Counted from the first letter of the stretch, positions 19,101 through 27,403 are shown. The stretch is 27,901 nt of DNA from Pelagophyceae sp. CCMP2097 (GCA_026770575.1 MU657173.1:211740-239640); one strand, 5' to 3'. Made by a program: numbers and translations. Notes: generated by a model not told the origin, from the sequence alone.

Positions 19101-19192
19101 CGCTCCACTTCGAAGAGGCCGGGGCCCGGCGACTCTGGCCGCTCTTTAAAGCCCCACCGGGCGCCGAGCCACCTCTGCACACCTCCGTGTAA
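19086..19192 (+). pseudogene. Fragment of the PH-like gene 3' end (copy 2)
   Basis: Read in the proper frame this gives DRRHLTLHFEEAGARRLWPL followed by FKAPPGAEPPLHTSV and a stop, clearly matching the end of the 421-aa protein (DRRHLTLHFDDEADAQRLRA ... AQPGAEPALQTSV). Only the last 35 codons are present. It overlaps the last codons of GT-like copy 1 in another frame. Confidence 0.75.
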
Positions 19193-19290
19193 TAGCCAGC
19201 CCCCGCTCGTCACGACACGCTTGCCGTCGGGCGAGACTGCGCAACTTTGGACGCAGTCGGTGTCCCACGTGGGGCCAGCCTTTCAAAGGC
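19193..19290 (-). pseudogene. WD40-repeat remnant 2
   Basis: The minus-strand translation WDTDCVQSCAVSPDGKRVVT followed by SGG is a WD40 blade aligned with remnant 1. It directly abuts the PH-like 3' fragment, repeating the junction found at 17565-17571. Confidence 0.55.
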
Positions 19291-19884
19291 GGTCCTGACG
19301 AGATGACTTTGCGCACGGCCAGCGCCACAGCTGGCGCGTCTCGAGAGACTCGTCTCGTCACGAGCCGCGTTCGGTGATGCCGCTAGCCGAAGGATGCGCC
19401 CGAAGAGGGTGCTGAGGAAGGCCATGAGCCTCCGAGACCCCCTCGTTCCGCCGCAAAGAGAAACGGCGGGGCGATGCGCCTGCGACGACACTGCCGCCGC
19501 CCGGGCACGAGGCAGCGCCTGACGAATCGGGCCTCGCCTCGCAGAAGAACCCGTGACCGCAAGCCCAACACCCCACTGCAGTAGTAGTAGACCCACTGGC
19601 AGGACCGCAAGAAATCGTCGCTACCGGATCTTTAACCGCAACGGACTTCCTTTCAGATTTCCCGTGTCTCCGGGACGTGTAGAACGCGCGCGCGCGCGCC
19701 GAAGAGCGTCGAGATCCTCGGCCGGCTCGAGGCGAGAGCCTCCAACCCACGGCGGAACTGCGACGAACGATTCTGCACGCGGAGTGCACCGTGGAAGAGG
19801 CAGATCAAGGAGCCGGAAAGACCGAGTCTTGTAATCGAGGACGCCGAGGCTCGACGACGTTCAGGCGCCTTTCGGACGCGTCCG
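19291..19884. other. Upstream region of GT-like copy 2
   Basis: This is the diverged duplicate of the region upstream of copy 1, with insertions relative to it. It includes a CG dinucleotide run at about 19686-19699. No independent gene is recognised. Confidence 0.5.
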
Positions 19885-20803
19885 ATGCGTCGAAGATGGA
19901 TCATGTGCTGCCTGCACCTCCTATGGTCCGGGACGGCAGCGGCGCCATGCCTCACGCACGTCGTCGTCGCCGCCGCGCACTACGGTCAGCCGCCTCGAGT
20001 GTCTGCGCCCGCGCCACCCTAGACTAGGTGACGACGCATCGAGCCACGAACTCATGCACTCCCTTGTCGGGCACCACGAGCGCGCGCTGAAGACCCTCAT
20101 GCCGCACAACACTTCCGCCATTATCTTCGTCGGCAACGTCGGGCTGGCCACGAGCGAGATCCTCCGCGCCGCCTGCACCAACGCGTCGCTCCACTACGCG
20201 CGCAACGAGGACTGGCCGCGCTGGGGCTTTGAGCTCGGCGCGTGGCGCTGGGCCGCGGCCCACACGTTGCCAAACATGGGCCTCTGCGACGACGCCATCG
20301 TCTACTTTACGCAGGACTCCCTCATCTTGAACCGGCCGCCGCTGGCGTATCCGCCGCCGCACAAATTCACGGCAGCGACCATATACTGGTTCCACGGCAA
20401 CCTGTCTCTCTCGCACAGCCCCCGCCGCATGAACCAGCAGCAGGCCCGGGAACGCACGGCCCTGGCGGCGTTCGCGACGGTCCGCGGCGCGGCGTCACCC
20501 GACGAGATCCGGGCGACGAAGGACGATTTCCATGGCAGCTTCGGGCCAAACTTCGCCGCGACCTGGGCCGTCGTGCGACGGCTGCGCGACCGCAAGTTCT
20601 TCGACATGATGCGCGTCGAGACCAAGCTGCGGGAGCAGGAGTCGGAGCGCGTCGTCGGTCTATTCCTCCAGATTGACGCCGATACTCGCAGCGACGAAGC
20701 GCTCGGCGGGTATTACTATGATGCGGAGCGACCGAAAGGCCAAAAAGCACGCGACGCGCTGCCCTTCCGCAAAGTCCTCGGCAGCAAGATCCGGCAGCAC
20801 TGA
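19885..20803 (+). CDS. Putative secreted/type II membrane glycosyltransferase-like protein, tandem copy 2
   Basis: Exons 19885-19984 and 20028-20803 with a 43-nt intron give 291 aa. The signal peptide is MRRRWIMCCLHLLWSGTAAA. The shorter linker lacks the basic KRHRQRNRK segment of copy 1. The body is highly similar to copy 1 (HYARNEDWPRWGFELGAWRW, DDAIVYFTQDSLIL, DDFHGSFGPNFAATWAVVRR, LQIDADTRSDEALGGYY), differing mainly around AATIYWFHGNLSLSHSPRR and the C-terminus, which ends at IRQH. The intact frame in both copies argues that both are, or recently were, functional. As with copy 1, the glycosyltransferase reading is by resemblance only; the position of the putative signal suggests a Golgi/ER or secreted protein. 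Confidence 0.65.
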
Positions 20804-20866
20804 CAATGTTACTTGTGACCGCGCCGCGGCGAACGTGCCGCCCGCGCCCGCGACAGAAGCCCCCGT

Positions 20867-21015
20867 GACGCTGCTCCCGCCCACCCCCGTGACGTAGAAG
20901 CGACGTTGCTTCCGCCCACCCCCGCGACGGAGGCGCCCGCGACGCTGCTTCCGCCCACCCTCGCGACGTCGAAGCCCGCGACCCTGCTTCCGCCCACGGC
21001 CGCGACAGGAGACGC
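20867..21015 (+). repeat. 39-bp minisatellite, about four units
   Basis: The units at 20902-20940 and 20941-20979 are 39 bp and encode ATLLPPTxATxxP. A 35-bp first unit (20867-20901) and a partial last unit (20980-21015) flank them. Each starts GAC-C/G-TGCTNCCGCCCAC. The 4-bp-short first unit breaks the reading frame. The array occupies the place of the Ala/Pro linker in the PH-like gene fragment that follows. Confidence 0.8.
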
Positions 21016-21029
21016 AGCGGCTCTTCCGG

Positions 21030-21290
21030 GATCTCTGGACGACGCCGCTGCCGCGCTCGGACGACGAAGAGCCCCCAGGCCTGGCGACGGCGACGCGCTG
21101 ACGGTGCCGCTCGAGTCGCAACGCGTCCTCTTCAAGGGCGCTGGGGAGGCGCACACGAGCTCCGGGCTCGTCAGGACCGACGAGACCTCACGCTCCACTT
21201 CGACGAGGGGGCGACGCCCGGCGACTCCGCGCGCTCTTCAAAGCCCCGTCGGGCGCCGAGCCGCCTCTGCTCCATGTAATCACGAGCCCC
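21030..21290 (+). pseudogene. Fragment of the PH-like gene (copy 3)
   Basis: The translation shows GDGDALTVPLESQRVLFKGA and, after a frame break, DRRDLTLHFDEG followed by remnants of the AQPGAEP tail. These match GDGDALATPLESPLVLFRGL and DRRHLTLHFDDE of the intact gene. The middle of the PH-like region is deleted and frames are broken, so it cannot encode the ancestral C-terminus. It is longer than copy 2 because it also retains the linker side. Confidence 0.7.
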
Positions 21291-21299
21291 CGTCGATCG

Positions 21300-21628
21300 A
21301 TCGGCGTCGCATCCCCAGCAGGAGAACTCACGTTCGGGTGTTCCTTTGAGAGCGAGACCTTCCAGAGCCGCGCCGTTTGGTCGAAACTCGCCGTCACGAC
21401 GCGCGTGCTGTGGGGCGAGAATGCGCAGCTCGTGACAACGCCGGCTTGTCCCTCGAGCGTCTCCAGCGCCCGTATCGGCGTCGCTGAGCCGTCTCTGACG
21501 GGACCGCACAGCTCCCCGGGTTTTCGTACAACCTCGACGCGGCGCGGCTCATGTCGGCGCCCCCTGCCCGGTCTCGCTACGAGTACGACGACGTCGGGTG
21601 CCCACTCCGTCATCTCTCGGCCGACCAT
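21300..21628 (-). pseudogene. WD40-repeat remnant 3
   Basis: The minus-strand translation TLEGQAGVVTSCAFSPHSTR followed by VVTASFDQTARLWKVSL is the best-preserved WD40 blade of the three, with the closing LW. It ends near a GTGAGTTC donor at about 21334-21327. The preceding frame (GELCGPVRDGSATPIRALE) shows no further blades, and sequence to 21.9 kb is unrecognised. It is a truncated gene or one exon of one, related to remnants 1 and 2. Confidence 0.5.
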
Positions 21629-22105
21629 CTCGGGGCGGTCTCTCGAGGAGCCTCGTCAGCTGCGGCGCCAGCGCGGCCACGTCGACGGACTCGTGGCCCC
21701 GCGCCCGGCTCCGACGCGGGGCGCTCGCGAGGCCGCGGCGCCTCGGGCGACCGAGAAGACCGCAATCCTTCTGGGTCCTTCTCGGAGGTCCTGAGCTCGA
21801 GGTCCCGACTTTGAGGTCGGAGAGTGGGCCGTAAATCAGTCGCGCGACCAAGAGCTCGGACACCGCGGACTTGCACCTTGACTTGCCCGCGACTCCGGCG
21901 CGGCAGCTTCATCTATAGCCCCGGGCGCGCCCGCGGCGCGCCACGAGTCTGTGACCGGTGCCGGTGTGTGTCTCCGAGTCTAACCTTAAAGGGTGTATTT
22001 TCGGAGAGGTCCGCGGCCCCGGGCCGGGCGCCTCGTCGGCGTCGGCGGCGCGCGCGGCCGTTCGACCTTTGCTCTCCGGCGCCGTCCCCGTTTCTCCGCG
22101 GGGCC
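21629..22105. other. Intergenic sequence before the GT8-like gene
   Basis: No gene is recognised on either strand. It probably contains the promoter and 5' UTR of the gene starting at 22106. One minus frame (LLVARLIYGPLSDLKVG) may be more WD40-gene debris but has no signature. Confidence 0.35.
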
Positions 22106-23879
22106 ATGCGCCTCGCGTGGTGCGTGCTCGTCGAGGACGGCGCCGAGGCAGTCGGCGCCCTCGCCGCTGGCGGCTCGCTCCGCGCCACCGGCTCGGCGGC
22201 CGACCTCGTCGCGCTCGTCGACGACCCCGTGCGTGGTGGCGCCGCCGCAGAAAACGCGCCGGACCCGGGACGCCGGCGCGGTAGGTGCCAAAGCGCGCGA
22301 GACGGGTGAGGCCGACGCCCCGCCGACGCCCTGCCGCGCGACGCTCCCCTGCGACGCGCAGGCGCTGCGGGCCGGCGGCTGGAAGCTCATACGCGCGCCC
22401 GCGAGGTGGCGCCTGTTGACCCTTGCCCACCGTCGAAGCATCCCGTGTACGGCGCGCGTCCGCAGGCCCGTTACAACGCCGCGCGCGCTCCACGCGGCGA
22501 CGCTCGCCCTCGAGCTGGCCGCGCGCTTCGACCGCGTCGCGGTCCTCGAGGCCCACACCCTCGCGCTCGAGGCCGTTGACGAACTCTTCCGCTGCGACAA
22601 GCTGTGCGTCGCACCACCGCGATTGGCGCCGCGCCGAGAGCGGCGCCGCGGCTTCGGCACCCGTCGCCGCGCCCGTACCCTTCGCCGCGCCAGGCTGTGC
22701 GCCGTCCACGACGGCGCGGCGCGCGCGCCCTTTGACGCGCCGCTGGTGATGAACCTGCGGCTGCGCGACGGCGAGAGCACCAGCCTCTTGCGCCACTGGC
22801 TCGGCGGCGACGACGGCGACGCGTTTTTCGACTGCGGCTGGCTCGACCCTCTCGACGCCCGCACCGCCGGCGCCGGCGGCGACGATGGCCGCTGCGCGCG
22901 GCTGCCGTTTCGCTACGGCGCGCGGCCACTCTGGCTCCTCCTCAACGGCGACCGCCGCGACGCGACGCGGCTCGTCCGCGCCGCGAACGCGCCGCCGCCG
23001 CGCTTCGCGGAAATGCGCCGCGCGCGCCTCGTCCACCTCGCGCTCGGGCCCGCGCGGCCCTGGCACTGGTGGGCTGCGCCGGTCATGCCCCTCGCGACGC
23101 TGTGGCGCGCGGCGCTCCGCCGCGCGGCGCCGGCCGCGACGCCGGCCGCGGCGCGGCGCGCCTCGAGGAGCCGCGCCAGGCTCGGCGTCGCCTGCGCGGG
23201 GCCCTGGGTCGTGGTCGGCGCCCTCGCGGTCCTGCGGTGGGGGAGGCGGCGGGCGCGCGAGGACCGACCGCCCAAAGGCCCGCGCGCGGACCGACCGCCC
23301 AAAGGCCCGCGCGCGCGCTCGCGCTTCGCGGACGTCGCCGCGGGCCAGCTGGCCCTGCTCGGCGGCGGTGCCCTCGGCGCCTACGCCGCCCGCGGCCACG
23401 CCGCGGGCGCAGCCTGGGGCGCGTGGCGTCTGGGGCAAGGCGACCTCTTCGGCTCGCCGGCCGCGGGCGCCTGCGTCTTCTACAGCACGGCCGCCGCCAC
23501 CGCCGTCGCGCTCCAGGCCGCGTACCTCTGCTGCTGCGCCGGCGAGGCCGCGCCGCCGCGGCGGAGGACCGCCGTCGAGGCGGCGCTCCTCGGCTCTGCC
23601 GTCGTCGGCGCCGCGCTCCTGCCCCTGTGGTCAGTCGATCCCTTCCTCTGGAGTGTCCCCGCACGAGTGCCGCGGCATAGGCCGCTGCCGCACGTGGCGC
23701 GGGCGCTTTCGCCACCCGGCGGCGCCCCAGACCCGTCGTCCATTGTCGACGCCGCAGTGCCGCTCGCCGTGGCGCTCGTCGTCCTCGCCGTCGTCGCGCC
23801 GCTCGCGGCGCTGCGCCTCGGCGAGCTCCACCGCGCGGCGGCCAGGCCCGTGGCCGTCGACGATAAGCGCCAGCAATAA
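22106..23879 (+). CDS. GT8 (glycogenin-like) glycosyltransferase-like protein with C-terminal membrane domain
   Basis: Proposed exons are 22106-22228, a 21-nt microexon at 22285-22305, 22362-22405 and 22466-23879, giving about 533 aa. The joined N-terminus reads MRLAWCVLVEDGAEAVGALA, SAADLVALVDDPVPKRARRA and LRAGGWKLIRAP, the nucleotide-sugar-binding start of GT8 enzymes. LELAARFDRVAVLEAHTLAL followed by EAVDELFRCDKL matches the GT8 core, but the metal-binding D-x-D (LDADT) is LEAHT here, so activity is doubtful. LVHLALGPARPWHWW resembles the late GT8 His-x-x-G-x-x-KPW motif. The C-terminal 250 residues have about five hydrophobic segments (GPWVVVGALAVLRWG, FADVAAGQLALLGGGALGAY, LGSAVVGAALLPLW, AAVPLAVALVVLAVVAPLAA) and a tandem DRPPKGPRA repeat at 23265-23310. 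The 60-nt third intron is in frame and may be retained. Another short intron near 22600-22700 is likely. Confidence 0.65.
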
Positions 23880-24057
23880 GGACCCTCCGTTCTGTGACCC
23901 AAAGCGAGCCGCGCTCCGTACTTCGCAGCGAATCGATGCGGCGGACGCCTTTGGAGAGCATGCGGCTCGGTCCACGCCGCAGGGTCGCCCGGGACGCGTC
24001 GTCCGCCCAGCCCGCCGCCGCGTCGGGCCAAGTCAAAATGGGCCGTCAAAAGGACCG

Positions 24058-24340
24058 TCGAACTTCGTCGTCCGACACTGTACAATCGAAGCGCGATGGT
24101 GCCTGCTAGAAACGTACTCTGCCACGCCACCGAGCCGCCCGAGCCGCATATTCTGAAACTCGAAATGACTGCCCGTGCCCCGCGTCGAACGTTTCAGTCA
24201 CCCGGGCCATACCTCTGGATCAAAGCACTGCGGCTGTGGGTCACATCGAAGCGGCGCAGAAGGATGCCTCTTCTTCGATAACTGTGGCAATCGATGCGGA
24301 TGGAGTAGCGCAGTCCGCCGCGTCCGCCTAGGACACGAAA
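24058..24340. repeat. Diverged direct repeat, copy A
   Basis: The best-conserved part (24185-24302) aligns with 24983-25100: TCGAACGT..., CTCTGGATCAAAGCACTGCGG against CTATGGATCAGAGCACCGCGG, then ATCGAAGCGGCGCA and TCTTC, ATCGATGC. Translation is SNVSVTRAIPLDQSTAA in A and SNVWVNRAMAMDQSTAA in B, suggesting the repeat derives from coding sequence. It is followed by a stop in A. Likely an old transposable-element or gene fragment. Confidence 0.55.
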
Positions 24341-24370
24341 GCACCTTTCACGACCTGGGTCGCCGCGCAG

Positions 24371-24450
24371 TCTATGGGCTTATGGGGTCCAGCCGACCCA
24401 ATATGGGGTATGGGGCCCCATATGGGGCCCCATATTGGGTCCCATGGGGC
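24371..24450. repeat. Palindrome-rich cluster 1 (ATGGGGCCCCAT type)
   Basis: Repeated TATGGGG and its complement form nested palindromes. Arms GACCCAATATGGGG (24388-24401) and CCCCATATTGGGTC (about 24421-24440) are perfect 14-bp complements, with TATGGGGCCCCATA between them. The region could form a strong hairpin or cruciform. Confidence 0.75.
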
Positions 24451-24739
24451 GGCGGGGTTCCAGCCGGCGCGCGTCGCCGGCCACGTGCCGGCCGGACCCT
24501 GACGCCCAACCTTTTCCGCCGCGCCGGCCCAAGTCCCCACGTGTCGAGTACTCGAGGTCCGTCGCGCTCAGCGCGCCGACGGGCCGGCGCGACAAGTCCA
24601 TCTCATCGACCTCGGCCACGTCGGCCATGCCAGTGCCAGTGGCCTCGAATTCTAATGGCGCGCGCTCGTCGGTTTCGTTAAACACACACCGTCAGCGTTT
24701 CGTTAACGGAAACTGCTCGCCGAAATTCCAGAGTGGCTT

Positions 24740-24826
24740 CCGTATGGGGCCCCACGGGGCCGTATGGGGTCCAACCTACCCAATATGGGCTTATGGGGCC
24801 CAATATGGGGCCCCATACGGCGACCC
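24740..24826. repeat. Palindrome-rich cluster 2 (ATGGGGCCCCAT type)
   Basis: A second run of the same motif family (GTATGGGGCCCCACGGGGCC, CCAATATGGGCTTATGGGGC, ATGGGGCCCCATACGG) lies about 0.35 kb from cluster 1 and includes GTCCAAC-CTACCCAATATGGG, parallel to GTCCAGC-CGACCCAATATGGG in cluster 1. Confidence 0.75.
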
Positions 24827-24837
24827 AGTTCACGACC

Positions 24838-25130
24838 GAGGAACGTCGCTGTCCGGCACTCTGCAGGTAAGGATTGAAGCGACAAACTATGGTCCCATGG
24901 TTTGAAACCGAGCGGCCCGATCCACGCCGCAGAGTCGCCTCGCATCCGCTCTGGACTCAAAGCCCCCGTCGTAAAAGCCGCCTCGAACGTCTGGGTCAAC
25001 CGCGCCATGGCTATGGATCAGAGCACCGCGGCTGGAGATCACGCCGAAGCGGCGCACTGGGGTATCCCGCCTTCTTCAACTGCGAAAATCGATGCTCACA
25101 GTCGTCAAAGGCCGCCGCGTTCGACAAGGA
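24838..25130. repeat. Diverged direct repeat, copy B
   Basis: This is the partner of the copy at 24058-24340, about 0.79 kb downstream. GTCCGGCACTCTGCAG pairs with GTCCGACACTGTAC at its left side. The core 24983-25100 is the best-aligned part. It stays open longer than copy A (GLKAPVVKAASNVWVNRAMA), but no start, stop or family is identifiable. Confidence 0.55.
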
Positions 25131-25385
25131 CACGGAAGGACCGTCCAAGACCCGCCTCGACGCTCCTCCGGCTCGTCCTGTGGTTCTTCTGCCTCCTCTG
25201 AGACATTTGCCACGCTGCGGGGCCAGGGCGCTCGCTCTCGCTGCCGTCGGACGACGCGCACCCGTCACCGCCATCGGCACCTCCAACTAGGGTCCCTGGA
25301 TCCCAGGTATTGCCCTAAGATGGGGGTTTATCTTCTTCAACGCAGCGAATTAGCCAACAGCAGCAAAAAATAATTGATCATTATC

Positions 25386-25457
25386 GGGGGATTAGCTCAG
25401 GGGCAGAGCGATCGCTTCGCATGCGATAGGTCGCGAGTTCGATTCTTGCATCCTCCA
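25386..25457 (+). tRNA. tRNA-Ala (anticodon CGC)
   Basis: This is a 72-nt cloverleaf. The acceptor GGGGGAT pairs with ATCCTCC (one G-T). The D arm GCTC/GAGC holds the A box TAGCTCAGGGGCA. The anticodon arm ATCGC-TTCGCAT-GCGAT gives anticodon CGC. The T arm GCGAG-TTCGATT-CTTGC holds the B box. It decodes GCG, a codon heavily used by the GC-rich genes here. No intron. Confidence 0.93.
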
Positions 25458-25461
25458 CAAC

Positions 25462-25467
25462 TTTTTT
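25462..25467 (+). terminator. Pol III terminator of tRNA-Ala
   Basis: Six T residues begin 5 bp after the tRNA discriminator base. Confidence 0.75.
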
Positions 25468-27072
25468 GCTCGGCGAATTTACTTTTCAGCGATACAATAC
25501 ATAGTTTTTTCAGTACCCTTCCTTGTTCGTTTTTCATTCTCGAATCATCGGCGCTATTTGCAGCCGCGCGTGGACGCCAGACCGATTATCAAATAGCCGA
25601 CTTGGGAAGGCCATTGGACCTAGAAGCGATGCGCCCCTTGCAGGATCCCAGAAGTCTGCGTCGTTCGAAAACGCTGCGATCCCTTCGCATCGTTCCACTG
25701 CCCGCCGCGGACCTCATCGTCTCGGGATTGGCATAGCCCCCCGCCCCGCTGCGCCTTCCGTGCTCGACGCCGCCCTGCGCGTCGGCTCCTGGCTTGCGCG
25801 CCCGGCCCGAGCGTGTACCGCGGACGCTTTGGACCCCAATCGAGCCGTTCGGTGGCCACACCTCTTGCAGACTCGGGAACGCGGATACCCACGGCGGCAC
25901 GTAGTTGTAGCATCTCCGCAGAGTCGGCGGAGGGACTCGGCCGCGGTACGCGCAAGGGTTCTAGGAGGAGCGGCGACGTCTCCGGGGCCGAAGTGGACCT
26001 GTGGACCTCGAGGACGCTGCGTACCGAGTCGCGTGTGTCTTCCGACAACGCGGCCGGCCAGCATATCCCGTGAGTCGACCAGCACGGGGTGGGTCACCCG
26101 CCGCGATACGCCTGCGCGGTGGATCTGTGTGCATCCATGGTCACAGTTTCCAAACACGGGCTGCTGGCATCACACCAGCCTGTGTGCTTGATTTGAACCA
26201 CAGTCACGGAGCTTGGATCCACGGCCACAGCGCGTCCACAGCCACAGCGCGGGTGACCAAGACGGGGTTTGGAAGGTGCTTTGTGTCCTGGGGAGACGAC
26301 CCAGGATGGGGCTCGGGGCGATTCGGCACAGGCGCACGGGGGCGCATGTTTGCACGGAAGGAGGCACACGCTCATCCTCGGGTATAGGGTGCCGGAGAGC
26401 GGCGTTCGACGCCCCTTGGGCGCGAGTCCACAGCGTCCGCAAAGAGCGCGTCCTCGCGATCGCTTTCTCTGCGCACGCGACTGGGCAAGCGAGTCGAGGC
26501 GGGACGGCTCGGAATCGGCAGCGTCCTCTTCCGCGCTTCGCGATGCGCGCCGCCACCGGCGAGGGACCGGCAGAGTCGGACAGACCCGTCGAGGTTGTGG
26601 AATGGTGACACCCCCAGGGCTAGTACCCCGTCACAGACGTGCTCCGGCCCAAGTCGTTCGACGAACTCGTGCCCCACGTGCGAGACTCGGGTGGTGCGTC
26701 GCCGGCGGCCGGGCTGGAGCGATGCGTCGTCATCGCCCGCGCCGCGCCGGCGGCCGAGGCGCGGCCGCCACGTCCACGTCCGGGCGGCCTCCGCGCCGAC
26801 GATCGTGCGGCTTCCGTGCCGACGATCTTGCAGCCTCCGTGCCAACAATCATGCAGACCCCATGCCGACGACCGTGCGGGCTCCGCGTCGACGACCGTGC
26901 GGACTCCATGCCGACGGCGACCGCGGCAAAGGCTGGATTAAACTCCGTCGTGATGCACATAATGCACGATTCAGGAATCGAAACCGGGATCTTCGCCAAA
27001 ATGAGAATACAAGCATGCTGGTTAAATACCTTTGGCTGATGGAGACTACATCGAAAACGTCCACCAAGGATT
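25468..27072. other. Gene-poor region between tRNA-Ala and the tRNA-Asn cluster
   Basis: I see no protein gene with a recognisable domain, signal peptide or consistent splice structure in any frame. ORFs present are Arg/Ser/Pro-rich and overlap on both strands. Small CCACAGCGCG-type repeats occur near 26215-26260, and a 23-bp minisatellite lies at 26772-26932. Bases 25470-25570 are AT-richer. Confidence 0.4.
26772..26932 (+). repeat. 23-bp minisatellite, seven units
   Basis: Seven consecutive diverged units follow the consensus GCCGACGAYCGTGCGGVCTC + CRT, starting at 26772, 26795, 26818, 26841, 26864, 26887 and 26910. Because 23 is not a multiple of three, each unit shifts frame, so translation shows ADDRAAS/ADDRAGS only every 69 bp. 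This argues against a protein-coding repeat. Confidence 0.8.
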
Positions 27073-27146
27073 GCCTTCGTAGCTCAGCTGGTCAGAGCAT
27101 CAGACTGTTAATCTGGGGGTCGCAGGTTCGACCCCTGCCGAGGGCG
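27073..27146 (+). tRNA. tRNA-Asn (anticodon GTT), copy 1
   Basis: A 74-nt eukaryotic tRNA-Asn. The acceptor GCCTTCG pairs with CGAGGGC (with G-T pairs). The A box is TAGCTCAGCTGG, the anticodon arm is TCAGA-CTGTTAA-TCTGG (GTT at positions 34-36), and the T arm is GCAGG-TTCGACC-CCTGC. It is identical to copy 3 at 27483-27556 and intronless. Confidence 0.95.
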
Positions 27147-27151
27147 CATAC

Positions 27152-27157
27152 TTTTTT
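27152..27157 (+). terminator. Pol III terminator of tRNA-Asn copy 1
   Basis: Six T residues start 6 bp after the tRNA end, followed by a second T-rich run. Confidence 0.75.
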
Positions 27158-27215
27158 CTTTTTATTTCGTGTAAAATTGTCAGGATAGCGACTGTCATTC
27201 CTCAAAAACATCACT

Positions 27216-27403
27216 GCCTTCGTAGCTCAGCTGGTTAGAGCATCAGACTGTTATTCTGGCGGTCTCTTCATAAATGCGCAACAATTCCACCGATATCGCC
27301 TGACATTTCGCTATCAGCGATTTCAACACGGATACTCCGGGATCGTTGAAGTAGCCACAGAACTTCCATCTGGGGGTCGCAGGTTCGACCCCTGCCGAGG
27401 GCG
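27216..27403 (+). tRNA. tRNA-Asn (anticodon GTT), copy 2, interrupted by 114 nt at position 37/38
   Basis: The 5' half (27216-27253, 38 nt) ends CTGTTA, that is anticodon GTT plus base 37. The 3' half (27368-27403, 36 nt) resumes at base 38 with ATCTGGGGGTCGCAGG. Removing 27254-27367 gives a 74-nt tRNA identical to its neighbours except one D-loop base (GGTTA instead of GGTCA). Position 37/38 is the canonical eukaryotic nuclear tRNA intron site, so a 114-nt intron is the simplest reading. However, the insert begins TTCTGGCGGTC, an imperfect copy of the 3' half's ATCTGGGGGTC, which also fits an insertion with an 11-bp target duplication. No T-run of four or more lies in the insert or directly after the gene, so termination is unclear. 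Confidence 0.7.

Larger units (their letters stand above)
23880..25385. other. Gene-poor region with degenerate repeats
   Basis: About 1.5 kb holds no protein gene I can support. It contains two diverged copies of a segment of about 0.3 kb and two clusters of palindromic ATGGGG/CCCCAT sequence, listed separately. One minus frame at 24380-24685 (FNETDERAPLEFEATGTGMA, DVAEVDEMDLSRR) is acidic and protein-like, but runs into the palindromic repeat and has no known family. Confidence 0.4.

Noticed and set aside
21909..23438. 509-aa minus-strand ORF
   Set aside because: It is antisense to the GT8-like gene, is very Arg-rich and has no recognisable motif.
24983..25130. Resemblance of VNRAMAMDQSTAA to a chemoreceptor signalling helix
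   Set aside because: The similarity covers only a dozen residues in a repeated non-coding segment, with no membrane or other receptor parts nearby.
26772..26932. Possible CRISPR array or protein repeat
   Set aside because: The 23-bp units are contiguous without spacers and shift frame, so this is a minisatellite in a eukaryotic genome.
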